Shown here: positions 6,373 to 14,592 of the stretch, in pieces
How positions within the stretch are numbered: the first letter of the stretch is position 1
How the letters are laid out: each line of letters begins with the position of its first letter
Source of the DNA: Paraliobacillus quinghaiensis
GTDB taxonomy: Bacteria > Bacillota > Bacilli > Bacillales > Amphibacillaceae
Length of the DNA: 32,492 bases
Direction: 5' to 3'
Assembly: GCF_003426025.1 (NCBI RefSeq)
Contig: NZ_QJSH01000032.1
Location: 1-32,492, forward strand
Notes under the pieces: generated by a model
Databases searched by the model: none
What the model was told of the DNA's origin: nothing
What the model saw: the letters and a program-made list of their open reading frames with translations, nothing else
Program-made: the position numbers and the translations under genes

Positions 6373-9300
6373 ATGTCAGATCAAACAGCCATTGCACGTA
6401 TTTTTGAATATTTGCTTGCAGTGAAGAATTTAAATGAAAAAATCCCCCGTAGTATTTCAGCGTATGAAAAAGTATGGTGGCAAAAAGACTTGCCCAATAG
6501 ACAAGGGTGCTTCTTATATGGTACTGGTACGATAGAAACGGCGTGGTTAGAAGTACATAAACAAAAAATACCTGCAGCACCTAAGCCTCCTGTTCTGGTA
6601 AAGGAATGGATTGAGGATTGGGAAGATCCAACCAAACTACCGAAACGCGTTTCACAAACAGATGAAAAATTACAAGATGATCAAGAGCGTCTTAAAGTCT
6701 ACAAGGATTGGTTAGAAAAGAAATGGAAGCCATGGTCAGAGGAAGCAACTACTAAATTAGCAATTCAATCGCTATATGACCAGCTGTTTACGATTTACCA
6801 ACAAATCCAACGCGATGGTGATGATTTAGAAATGACCTGGGGACATGGGCTGCTGAATTGGGAGTTTGAAACAGAAGCCATCCAGCGCCATTTGTTAGTG
6901 ACAAAAATGGAACTGCAATTTAGGGCGAAGAGAGGCATATTTGCGCTTGTTCCAACAAGCAAAGGAAAACAAATGGAAACAGATATGCTTTTAAACCTGC
7001 CCATTCCAAATCTGACAGAAATCATGGAGATGGATTCCCAATTAACAGATCCCGACCTGGATTTATGGAACGAGCAAGCTGTTGGGCCGTTATTGGAAGA
7101 ACTGGTACATACGTTCAGTGCGAATGGAACATACAGTAATGATATTGGGCGACCAACTGACGTAAACGAGGAGCCTGTGATCACTTATAGTCCGGCAATT
7201 ATTTTACGGAAAAGCGGGACAAGCCTTTGGTTAAATGAATTAAATACCGCTATTGAAAAAATTAAAAACGGCTATCCAGTACCGAATATAATTAAGCAAT
7301 TAACTACTTATGATCAAGAAATCGATCTAGAGCACGCGGCAGAGAAAAAGAAAGAGTGGGAGGCAGTGGGTGGTAATCTATTGTTTCCATTAGAAACAAA
7401 TAACGAGCAACGGTTGATTGCCAAAAAACTCGCGGAGCATGATGGTGTTCTGGTTCAAGGGCCACCTGGAACAGGGAAAAGTCACACGATTGCGAACCTC
7501 ATCAGTCATTTGCTGGCTCATGGGAAACGTGTACTTGTGACAAGTGAAAAAGAACGGGCTTTACAAGTAATCCGAGATAAGATTCCAGAGCAAATCAGAG
7601 CGTTATGTGTGAGTGTACTTGGTGGTGATGCGCGGTCTGTCCAAGAGATTGAGGATTCTATCAAACATATTGCAGATAGTCTGGACAATAAGCAACCAGA
7701 AATTTTAGATAAAAATGTTCGAGATTTAACGAAAGAAATGGAAACAACAAAAGAGAAAATTGCAAATTGGGATGACTTAATTAATAAAATTGCAGAAAAA
7801 GAGAATGAGAAAGTCGAAATAGGTGCAGAAGTATACACCCCATTGGAGGCATCCAAATGGTTAATAGAGCATCAAGCATATAACGGCTTGCCTGACGTGG
7901 TCACACTTTCTGACCCATACCCACTTTCAGAACAAGAAAATAAAACGTTCTTTCAATTACTAGGAGAAATCACAACAGAAGAGCGAGCGTCTTTTGCTAT
8001 GTATCGCCCTAGAACAAACGAATTAGTAGAACCACCAGTTTTCGAACGTGCTGCAACTGATTTTGCTGCGGTTGAACAAAAAGCAATTGAGATGGAAAAG
8101 TATATCATTGATTGGAAATTAAACGGTCTTAAGTTTACATTTTCGATTGAAGAAAAACGTGATCTTACTATAGAAATAATGGAAAAGTTAAACCATATTC
8201 GAGAAGCACCATGGCAGAAATTACTGTTACATGAATTAGTGACAGATCCGACACGTCTAGGTGTTTGGACTGATTTTTACCAAGAAACCTATGATCGTGT
8301 TGAGACGATTGAGTCGCTTACGAAGGAATTAATAGAAGATGAGATTTCTGTTGCGACCGATCAAAATACCAATCTATTAATAGAAGACCTACAAGCAATT
8401 GAAGCTAGATTAGCAGAGGATAAGTCAATAGGTTGGCTGTTTCAAAACATTGTCGGACGTAAATATAATTATATTTTTGAAACGTGTACGATTAATGGGC
8501 TTCCAATTCGTCACAAAGAAGATGTAGTAAAGATCCGAAAATATTTAGAAAAAAACGTACTGATCCAAAAGCTCGTTTTAAAATGGAACCGAACGATGCA
8601 AGAATACCAAGGACCATTGGTGGAAGAAATTCAAAATCGCTTATCTATTACAGTGAAACTTTTGTTAGATGATATGGAGAAAATTCTTACGTGGGATCGA
8701 GATGTTATCGAAAAAATTAATCCAATTCGTGACGAGGTTGGCATCCCGAAAGAGCCTGTTTGGGATTCACTTGACTGGTTTACCTTATTAGAGCAGGGGT
8801 TAACTGCTATTCTTGCACAACAAAAACGAGACGAAGCAAAGCAAATTTTTCAACAAACAATGGAGTATTTATATAAAGAGAGTTTGAATGCAAATGCGCA
8901 CCCTTTACTTGATCAATTAATAGTAGCGAATCGAGAGAAGGATCCTGCGAAATGGAAAGTTGCTTGGAATGAACTGAAGCGCCTTGAAAATGCCGCAGCT
9001 CGTTTTGCACATTTTCAAGAGCTAAAGAAAAGACTGCAGGCAGTTGCGCCAGTTTGGGTAGAAGAACTAGAGCAACAAGGTGGACAAGGAAAAGTAGTAA
9101 CTCCACCACTCCATCTAAAAGAAGCATGGAAGTGGCAACAGCTTTCGGCGTGGGTGGAAGAAGTGCATAACAGGCCGTCTCTTGAAGAGATTGAAGAAAA
9201 CTTACAACTAGAAAAAAAGAAAGAAATACGATTAATCAAAGAACTTGTCGCTACTTCAACGTGGAAAGCACAAATCGAGCGCACAACTACTGAACAAAAA

Positions 9301-10674
9301 AGAAGCCTTTTTGCATGGACGAAGGCAATCCAGCGTATTGGAAAAGGTACAGGTAAATACACCGACATATACCGAAAAGAAGCGAGCAAGGAAATGGCAA
9401 CAGCGCGTGGAGCTATCCCTGTCTGGATCATGCCGATTAAAAGTGTGATTGAGAACTTAGCATTAATAGAGGATCAGTTTGATGTTGTGATTGTTGATGA
9501 AAGTTCACAAAGTAATCTGTTTTCCTTAAGTGCGCTTTTACGCGGGAAAAAAGCAGTGATTGTTGGGGACGATAATCAAATCAGTCCCGAGAGTGTTGGA
9601 ACTGACATTGGTGAGGTACACGAACTAATCGAAAGGTATTTATCCGATGTTCCAAATAAGCTACAGTTTGAAATGCGGACAAGTCTATATGATACCGCAA
9701 GTCGCGTATTTGATAGCAAAATTATTTTAAAAGAACATTTCAGATCTGTACCAGAAATTATTCAGTTCTCAAATGACTTTATGTATGACGGTATGATTGA
9801 TCCATTACGTCTGCCACTTGGTAAAGGTGCGTTAGATCCACCAGTTAGCGCTGCTCGTGTTGAAGGTGGACACAGAAATGAAAAGACAAAAAAAGCTATT
9901 AATGAACCAGAAGCGGAAGCGATAGTAGCGGCAATCGCAAAAGCATGTGCAGATCCACGCTATCTTGATAAAACGATGGGTGTTATTTCGTTACAAGGAC
10001 ACGATCAAGCAAAATTGATTGAGGGCAAACTGCGCGATACAATTGGAGAAGAAGAGATGGTGAAGCGAAAATTATTATGTGGTGACGCTTATTCCTTCCA
10101 AGGTGATGAACGTGACGTGATGTACCTGTCACTTGTTGCGGCACCAAATGTCCGAATTGGTGTGATGACATCTCGCTCTGCTTACCAACGGTTTAATGTA
10201 GCTGCAAGCAGAGCACGAGATCAAATGATTCTGTTCCATTCTGTTGATTTAGCTGATTTAAATCCAGAAGGTGCAAGGTACAAGTTATTAAAATATTGCC
10301 AGAATCCAGTTCGAGCACAAGACGAAATAGGTATTGTTGACGAAAATTTTGATTCCAAATTAGAAGAAGATATTTACGGAATCATTAAAGCAAAAGGATA
10401 TCGCGTTGTTCCCCAAGTTCATGTCGGAACAGTCGGTAAAAAAATTGACCTTGTTGTCGAGGGCATGCGCAATCGACTTGCGATCGAATGCGATGGTGAC
10501 CACTGGCACGGCCTAGAAAAATGGAAAGAAGATATGGATAGACAGCGCGTCTTAGAACGTGTAGGCTGGACTTTTTGGAGAATCCGAGGCAGTGATTTTT
10601 ATTTAGATAGAGAAAAATCATTGGAACCGTTATGGGAGAAGCTCGATGAAATGGGAATTGAAAAAATACAATAA
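6373..10674 (+). CDS. Large SF1 helicase with C-terminal Vsr/MTES_1575-like nuclease domain
   Basis: A 1433-residue protein. An N-terminal region of about 340 residues, rich in Trp, matches no domain I know. An SF1 motor follows: Walker A GPPGTGKS (363-370, Lys369), a long insertion of about 650 residues with coiled-coil character, Walker B VIVDESSQ (Asp1042, Glu1043), GDDNQ (1065-1069), a KEHFRSVPEI segment, a YSFQGDERD motif V and motif VI AASRARDQ (arginines 1280 and 1282). The C-terminus is a restriction-endonuclease fold: Asp1359 in KIDLVV and the E-C-D-G-D-H-W-H cluster from Glu1372, then a WRIRGSDF strand, as in DUF559/Vsr/MTES_1575 nucleases. All catalytic residues appear intact. It stands alone; start ATG 6373 has a modest AAGGACGG site. 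The architecture suggests DNA repair or phage defence; there is no direct evidence for either. Confidence 0.85.
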   Translation: MSDQTAIARIFEYLLAVKNLNEKIPRSISAYEKVWWQKDLPNRQGCFLYGTGTIETAWLEVHKQKIPAAPKPPVLVKEWIEDWEDPTKLPKRVSQTDEKLQDDQERLKVYKDWLEKKWKPWSEEATTKLAIQSLYDQLFTIYQQIQRDGDDLEMTWGHGLLNWEFETEAIQRHLLVTKMELQFRAKRGIFALVPTSKGKQMETDMLLNLPIPNLTEIMEMDSQLTDPDLDLWNEQAVGPLLEELVHTFSANGTYSNDIGRPTDVNEEPVITYSPAIILRKSGTSLWLNELNTAIEKIKNGYPVPNIIKQLTTYDQEIDLEHAAEKKKEWEAVGGNLLFPLETNNEQRLIAKKLAEHDGVLVQGPPGTGKSHTIANLISHLLAHGKRVLVTSEKERALQVIRDKIPEQIRALCVSVLGGDARSVQEIEDSIKHIADSLDNKQPEILDKNVRDLTKEMETTKEKIANWDDLINKIAEKENEKVEIGAEVYTPLEASKWLIEHQAYNGLPDVVTLSDPYPLSEQENKTFFQLLGEITTEERASFAMYRPRTNELVEPPVFERAATDFAAVEQKAIEMEKYIIDWKLNGLKFTFSIEEKRDLTIEIMEKLNHIREAPWQKLLLHELVTDPTRLGVWTDFYQETYDRVETIESLTKELIEDEISVATDQNTNLLIEDLQAIEARLAEDKSIGWLFQNIVGRKYNYIFETCTINGLPIRHKEDVVKIRKYLEKNVLIQKLVLKWNRTMQEYQGPLVEEIQNRLSITVKLLLDDMEKILTWDRDVIEKINPIRDEVGIPKEPVWDSLDWFTLLEQGLTAILAQQKRDEAKQIFQQTMEYLYKESLNANAHPLLDQLIVANREKDPAKWKVAWNELKRLENAAARFAHFQELKKRLQAVAPVWVEELEQQGGQGKVVTPPLHLKEAWKWQQLSAWVEEVHNRPSLEEIEENLQLEKKKEIRLIKELVATSTWKAQIERTTTEQKRSLFAWTKAIQRIGKGTGKYTDIYRKEASKEMATARGAIPVWIMPIKSVIENLALIEDQFDVVIVDESSQSNLFSLSALLRGKKAVIVGDDNQISPESVGTDIGEVHELIERYLSDVPNKLQFEMRTSLYDTASRVFDSKIILKEHFRSVPEIIQFSNDFMYDGMIDPLRLPLGKGALDPPVSAARVEGGHRNEKTKKAINEPEAEAIVAAIAKACADPRYLDKTMGVISLQGHDQAKLIEGKLRDTIGEEEMVKRKLLCGDAYSFQGDERDVMYLSLVAAPNVRIGVMTSRSAYQRFNVAASRARDQMILFHSVDLADLNPEGARYKLLKYCQNPVRAQDEIGIVDENFDSKLEEDIYGIIKAKGYRVVPQVHVGTVGKKIDLVVEGMRNRLAIECDGDHWHGLEKWKEDMDRQRVLERVGWTFWRIRGSDFYLDREKSLEPLWEKLDEMGIEKIQ

Positions 10675-10761
10675 AAAATCGTTAAGCCGTGACAAACGCC
10701 CTTCCAATTTAGCTTTAAATTAATACAGTAGTATTATACCAATTAAAAGGAGGCTAAATTG

Positions 10762-10869
10762 ATGAGTGCAGGATACGGTTATGGTGGAGGATTTGCATTA
10801 ATCGTTGTATTGTTCATCCTTCTAATCATTGTAGGAACTTCTTATGTAGGTGGCTTTGGCGCTTATTAA
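10762..10869 (+). CDS. YjcZ family sporulation peptide
   Basis: A 35-residue peptide: a short Gly/Tyr-rich head ([11 protein letters not shown]), one hydrophobic helix ([17 protein letters not shown]) and a GGFGAY tail. This is the pattern of the YjcZ family found in many copies in spore-forming Bacillaceae. Members are small membrane-associated proteins linked to sporulation or the spore; their role is not settled. Start ATG 10762 lies behind a very strong site (AAAAGGAGG, 10745-10753). It is monocistronic, ending in the terminator at 10887-10925. It is easily missed because of its length. Confidence 0.88.
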   Translation: MSAGYGYGGGFALIVVLFILLIIVGTSYVGGFGAY

Positions 10870-10886
10870 GATAGGTTAAGAAGCGA

Positions 10887-10925
10887 GGGCATTACAGGAG
10901 TGTTGACTTCTGTAATGCCCTTTTT
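10887..10925 (+). terminator. Terminator after the YjcZ-type gene
   Basis: GGGCATTACA (10887-10896) pairs with TGTAATGCCC (10911-10920) and is followed by TTTTT. Confidence 0.88.
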
Positions 10926-10973
10926 ATGTTTGAATTGCGAATTTAATCGTGATGATCGGTGAGATTCAGTGGG

Positions 10974-11027
10974 ATTCGATCAAAAAAAGCTGTAATTCGA
11001 TCAAAAATCTTGATTATTCGATCAAAC
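10974..11027 (+). repeat. 21-bp-period intergenic repeat, cluster 2 (three units)
   Basis: TTCGATCAAA starts at 10975, 10996 and 11017, exactly 21 bp apart. The three cores are identical. The first spacer (AAAAGCTGTAA) resembles the first spacer of cluster 3 (AAAAGCCGTTA), so the clusters are related beyond the core. Confidence 0.87.
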
Positions 11028-11118
11028 CGCATAATCCAAGGTATCTGTGAGCATACATTTTATCAAAAGAGACGGGTATATTAAGGGAATCATCCTATAA
11101 TAACTGGAGGGAACAAAC

Positions 11119-11253
11119 GTGGCTAAAAAAGAAAAATTAAATGAAGAAGCAGCATTAAATAATAACTTAAGTGCCTCAACTTTGCTAATGAATGAGGATA
11201 TTAAAAAAGAACATAAAAAGCCTAAGGCAGTCGACGAACAAAAAAGAAGATGA
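11119..11253 (+). CDS. Very small charged hypothetical protein
   Basis: A 44-residue frame starting with GTG at 11119, eight bases after GGAGGG (11106-11111), and ending with TGA 11251-11253. The product is hydrophilic, Lys/Glu/Asn-rich, begins AKKEKLNEEAALNNN and ends DEQKRR. It has no cysteine and no membrane segment. I do not recognise the family; the composition recalls small spore-associated or disordered cytosolic peptides of Bacillaceae. The strong ribosome binding site is the main support. Confidence 0.6.
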   Translation: MAKKEKLNEEAALNNNLSASTLLMNEDIKKEHKKPKAVDEQKRR

Positions 11254-11293
11254 GTAATGTGCTAAACCGTTTCATGTCTGAATCACATAAAAA

Positions 11294-11322
11294 AAGGCTA
11301 AGTTCCATTTGAACTGAGCCTT
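11294..11322 (-). terminator. Terminator of the membrane-protein gene
   Basis: AAGGCTAAGTTC (11294-11305) pairs with GAACTGAGCCTT (11311-11322) with one mismatch-type pair; on the minus strand a run of T follows. It lies just past the stop at 11350. The plus-strand small gene could also use the hairpin, but without a good T run. Confidence 0.75.
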
Positions 11323-11349
11323 CTAATGTTGATCTGTTATTCACATATC

Positions 11350-12096
11350 CTAACGGTAGTACCTGAAAAAGTCTTCTTCAAGTTGATATGACTTTCCGGT
11401 AGCTGGATCCACCATATAAAATAACTTCTCTCCTGAACCTTCCACTTCATAATGATAATTGTATTTTTTAATAAACCATTCCGATTTACCGGCGGTTGGG
11501 ACTAGCTTGTAGTCTGTCGATAGAAAAGTTACTTCATCATCAGTTTCATTTTGAACGATAGCCTTGCCACCTTCATATGTAGTAGAGGGTAAAATGTAAA
11601 TAAATAAAGCTGGGATTGAAACTAATAAAACAATGTGAACGATAAAATCTTTTACTTTTTCAACTTTTTGGATAAACATAAAAAATAATAATTGAATAAT
11701 AAGTGCTAAAATAAATAACCATATGTCTAACAAACCGTAAATAAGAGAGTCCACTAGTTGGATAGCGATTAATTCAATCAGAATTAAAACTAGTATCAAT
11801 CGTTTACCCATAGTTGTTTTTCTTCCTCTTTCATCTTTTTCTGAAAGATGATTCTTATAGTTCCATTCCATGACGAACCAAATACCTATTCCAGTAAGAA
11901 TAGCCCAAGCAACAGCATCGAATAAATAGTGTGGGATTGTGTTGTTATTAATAGAGCCAAGGAAATAACTTAATAATAAACTCGATATAAAGTAAATACT
12001 TCCGGCTACCAGCAAACCATACATTAAGACGAATTTATAAATACCCATCTTTCTTGTTTTGCTCCACTTGGTAAATTGTTTTTCGTAATTAAACAA
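11350..12096 (-). CDS. Membrane protein of unknown function
   Basis: A 248-residue protein with a basic N-terminal tail and about five hydrophobic segments, near residues 20-46, 60-80, 98-120, 122-142 and 150-172. It ends in a soluble domain of about 75 residues, rich in Tyr and acidic residues, with a PTAGKSEWFIKKYNYHYEVEGSG strand pair and a DPATGKSYQLEED segment. The GKS here is not a P-loop. I do not recognise the family. It is a single gene with its own terminator, and a possible ribosome binding site (AAGGAG) precedes ATG 12096. Confidence 0.7.
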   Translation of the reverse strand: MFNYEKQFTKWSKTRKMGIYKFVLMYGLLVAGSIYFISSLLLSYFLGSINNNTIPHYLFDAVAWAILTGIGIWFVMEWNYKNHLSEKDERGRKTTMGKRLILVLILIELIAIQLVDSLIYGLLDIWLFILALIIQLLFFMFIQKVEKVKDFIVHIVLLVSIPALFIYILPSTTYEGGKAIVQNETDDEVTFLSTDYKLVPTAGKSEWFIKKYNYHYEVEGSGEKLFYMVDPATGKSYQLEEDFFRYYR

Positions 12097-12242
12097 AAGC
12101 TACCAACTCCTTAAGGTTTAGCAGTTCCTTCATTTCCCATTATAGCATTAATTTTTCTATATAATTACAAATGATGCATTAAATACACACATTTTCCTAA
12201 TCACCATATATTAAATTATCTGTTTAATGAGGGGGAAGCGTG

Positions 12243-12674
12243 ATGCAGACGTATCGAAGTAATTTTCCTGTTAATATCGTATTTGAAGGGCTTTTTTGGA
12301 CTGAACAAAGCATTGATCATTCTAAATTATTGATTGAAGTAACGGAAGGTTTGGAAGCTGAATATAAAGCTGGATTAAAAGAGTGGATGGAGTATTTTAA
12401 ACAAATGAATGCAAGTTTCACAAATCTTGGTGAATTAATTAGCACGAGTAATCCAGCTAATCATCAAGTACTAGAAAATATTCATTATACCGTTCAACAT
12501 ATTTACACTCAGATGAATCATTATATCGGATTTATTAATGTACTAGGGGAGAACAGCTCGGCAATTAACAATAACAAAATCGCTACAAGTTTAATTGAGC
12601 ATATTAGAAGAGAATCGGAATACTATAATGGTTTAAATAATGCATTTCTTATTGCATGTTATCAACAAATGTAA
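12243..12674 (+). CDS. Small helical protein, possibly DUF2935-like
   Basis: A 143-residue, all-helical, soluble protein (144 if the adjacent GTG 12240 is used). GAGGGGGA at 12229-12236 is better spaced for ATG 12243. The FEGLFWTEQSIDHSKLL start and a later HYTVQHIYTQMNHYIGFI helix recall the His/Glu-bearing four-helix bundles of DUF2935, but this is about half the size of that family and the metal-ligand pattern is not clear. It is monocistronic, ending in the terminator at 12683-12708. Function unknown; the family assignment is weak. Confidence 0.65.
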   Translation: MQTYRSNFPVNIVFEGLFWTEQSIDHSKLLIEVTEGLEAEYKAGLKEWMEYFKQMNASFTNLGELISTSNPANHQVLENIHYTVQHIYTQMNHYIGFINVLGENSSAINNNKIATSLIEHIRRESEYYNGLNNAFLIACYQQM

Positions 12675-12682
12675 GTATTATA

Positions 12683-12708
12683 AAAGGCTATCTTAGGATG
12701 GCTTTTTT
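12683..12708 (+). terminator. Terminator of the small helical-protein gene
   Basis: AAAGGCTATC (12683-12692) pairs with GATGGCTTTT (12697-12706), with two G-U pairs and loop TTAG, followed by more T. It starts eight bases past the stop codon. Confidence 0.75.
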
Positions 12709-12781
12709 GTTTTGTTGGTAGGTCGTCTGTATAACTTTCTATTAATGATCATTACCTTTCTCAAACAAAAAAGCCAATGCA

Positions 12782-13420
12782 TTACCTTAATCTCTCAACC
12801 TTTATCTTGTCATTGCTTCCAGTACTTAATTTTGATGTATCTTTTGCTAGTTCCACTAACGCTTTGCGAAATAAACTTAAATTTTTTGAGTCATACTGTA
12901 AAACCTTACTTCTAAAACGATCTATCATTTCTACTGTTGTTTGAGGGTCAAATATCGGTTTGAAACTCGCTTTATTTGGTTTCTGAATTATACTCTGTAT
13001 AATTTTATTATTACGAAATATTGTTTGGTTGAGAGATGGAATGCCCTCTATAAATCCACACATTATCACACTATATTGAGCATCTAAAGAAGACCCTTCA
13101 GGAAATGTATCTACAATAAGGTCTACTACTTTTTTGTGAATTGCATTCAGGTCTTCACCTGGATCAATCAAACCATGTAACCTGTCAATTGTTTTATGAT
13201 GGATATCACCTACTAACATTCCTTCAAAGCCTATTATAAAATTATCATTAAACCTATGAAGTTTTTTTACATTTTCTTTATATTCTGTCCCCGAGACCTC
13301 ATGTTCCCCAGAATGTTGATTATAACTATAAACCAACTGAGAAGACATAGAATCAGCTACCATTAAAGCATAAGGTTTTCCTTCCGGTGGATATACAGCC
13401 ATACCCATTAAAATTGTCAT
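12782..13420 (-). CDS. Orphan proteasome-beta/HslV-like Ntn-hydrolase
   Basis: A 212-residue protein with the layout of the proteasome/HslV family. Met1 is followed by Thr2, which after Met removal would be the N-terminal nucleophile. A strand ALMVADSMSS carries Asp23 (family Asp17). NVKKLHRFNDNFIIGFEGMLVGD matches the family pattern VKK..hydrophobic-D..GxxG-D, placing Lys53 at the position of family Lys33. The loop between Asp23 and Lys53 is about 15 residues longer than in a classical beta subunit. There is no HslU, ClpX or proteasomal ATPase nearby; the neighbours are a small helical protein and a ribokinase. Start ATG 13420 follows GGAGGTGAT. Family membership is inferred from motif order; peptidase activity and oligomeric state are not shown. 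Confidence 0.72.
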   Translation of the reverse strand: MTILMGMAVYPPEGKPYALMVADSMSSQLVYSYNQHSGEHEVSGTEYKENVKKLHRFNDNFIIGFEGMLVGDIHHKTIDRLHGLIDPGEDLNAIHKKVVDLIVDTFPEGSSLDAQYSVIMCGFIEGIPSLNQTIFRNNKIIQSIIQKPNKASFKPIFDPQTTVEMIDRFRSKVLQYDSKNLSLFRKALVELAKDTSKLSTGSNDKIKVERLR

Positions 13421-13600
13421 TAATTATCACCTCCAATACTATCTTCTTTAATAATTTCGACAAAATCAAATGTAATCCCTCTTTTTTATCTGCTTTCTAA
13501 GGTGTCTATACGCACCGTAAGTTATAATAACAACAGATGGCATCTATCTTAGTTGTCATGTAATCTATATAATAAAGAAGCAAATATTGGAGTGATAACG

Positions 13601-14485
13601 ATGGATAAACCTAAAGTGACAGTAATCGGAAGCATAAATATGGATATGGTCACAACAACTAGCCGAATACCAGTAAAAGGTGAAACGTTAATAGGGGAAG
13701 GTTTTAAAATGGTTCCTGGTGGCAAGGGTGCGAATCAAGCAGTTGCCGCAGCTCGCCTAGGTGTAGATGTTAATTTTATTGGACGAGTTGGAAATGATCA
13801 CTTCGGTGAAATATTAATTGAACAATTAATCAAACAAGGTGTTACCCTAACAGGTGTTGAACCGGTAATAGCTGAAAGTTCTGGTGTAGCTACTATCTTA
13901 CTAGCTGAACATGATAACAGAATTATGGTTACGCCTGGTGCGAATAACCATGTCACACCAGAATATGTAGCGCGTTACACATCTATTATAAAGCAAAGTG
14001 ACATTGTGTTGCTTCAATTAGAGATACCACTTCAGACGATTGAATATGTAGCGGATTATTGTAAGCGAGAGGGAATTCCAGTTATTCTAAATCCTGCACC
14101 TGCACAGCTGCTTTCTGATTCGTTGCTACGTAATGTTTCTTTTGTTACACCAAACGAAACAGAAGCACTGGCGATCACTGAAAATATCAAAGAGCACGAA
14201 GATAAGATGATCGTAACATTAGGCGAAGCGGGAGTGCGGTATAAGCTCGATCAAAAAGAAGTAACTGTTCCAGGTTTCCCAGTTGCCCCAGTAGATACTA
14301 CAGGAGCAGGTGATACATTTAATGGGGCTTTAGCGGTAGCACTTGCAAGGGGTGAAGAAATCAAACAAGCAATCAGTTACGCCAATGCAGCTGCAGCATT
14401 ATCTGTTCTTCATTTTGGTGCACAAGGTGGTATGCCTGATGCAGCAGCAGTTGCGAATTTTTTGAATGAGAGAAAAAAGGGGTGA
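13601..14485 (+). CDS. rbsK: Ribokinase (PfkB family)
   Basis: A 294-residue PfkB-family kinase that phosphorylates D-ribose to ribose-5-phosphate in the cytosol. It has the N-terminal GSINMDMV strand, the sugar-binding GGKGANQAVAAARLG signature near residue 38 and the C-terminal DTTGAGDTFNGA signature (Asp232 onward) with catalytic Asp238. Residue order and length fit RbsK rather than fructokinase or adenosine kinase. ATG 13601 is chosen because GGAGTGAT sits just before it; an in-frame TTG at 13553 lacks such a site. No rbsR, rbsD or ribose ABC genes are adjacent, so this is an orphan copy, perhaps salvaging ribose from nucleosides. A perfect 8-bp hairpin (14490-14509) follows the stop. Confidence 0.88.
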   Translation: MDKPKVTVIGSINMDMVTTTSRIPVKGETLIGEGFKMVPGGKGANQAVAAARLGVDVNFIGRVGNDHFGEILIEQLIKQGVTLTGVEPVIAESSGVATILLAEHDNRIMVTPGANNHVTPEYVARYTSIIKQSDIVLLQLEIPLQTIEYVADYCKREGIPVILNPAPAQLLSDSLLRNVSFVTPNETEALAITENIKEHEDKMIVTLGEAGVRYKLDQKEVTVPGFPVAPVDTTGAGDTFNGALAVALARGEEIKQAISYANAAAALSVLHFGAQGGMPDAAAVANFLNERKKG

Positions 14486-14506
14486 ATAGAATCAGTGTGA
14501 TCACTG

Positions 14507-14581
14507 ATTCGATCAAAAAAAGCCGTTATTCGATCAAAGTTTCCGGTTATTCGATCATAAAAAGCGCTAATTCGATTAAAC
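14507..14581 (+). repeat. 21-bp-period intergenic repeat, cluster 3 (four units)
   Basis: TTCGATCAAA (14508), TTCGATCAAA (14529), TTCGATCATA (14550) and TTCGATTAAA (14571) start exactly 21 bp apart. The cluster begins inside the right arm of a perfect hairpin (AATCAGTG, loop TGAT, CACTGATT, 14490-14509) and fills the gap between the convergent rbsK and mrp operon ends. The last unit ends TTAAAC, as in cluster 1. Confidence 0.88.
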
Positions 14582-14592
14582 AAGTTAGAGTA

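Noticed and set aside
6373-10674. DUF4011-type helicase assignment
   Set aside because: The N-terminus lacks the LLDLSLRNxLLN motif expected for DUF4011, so only the SF1 and nuclease parts are named.
12712-12915. 67-codon plus-strand frame
   Set aside because: It lies antisense over the end of the proteasome-like gene, begins after a terminator and lacks a ribosome binding site.
13553-13600. N-terminal extension of ribokinase from TTG 13553
   Set aside because: GGAGTGAT is correctly spaced for ATG 13601 and family members start there.
14507-14581. Small protein with seven-residue repeats (DSIKKSR, YSIKVSG...)
   Set aside because: The open frame follows from a 21-bp period being seven codons; there is no start codon with a ribosome binding site.
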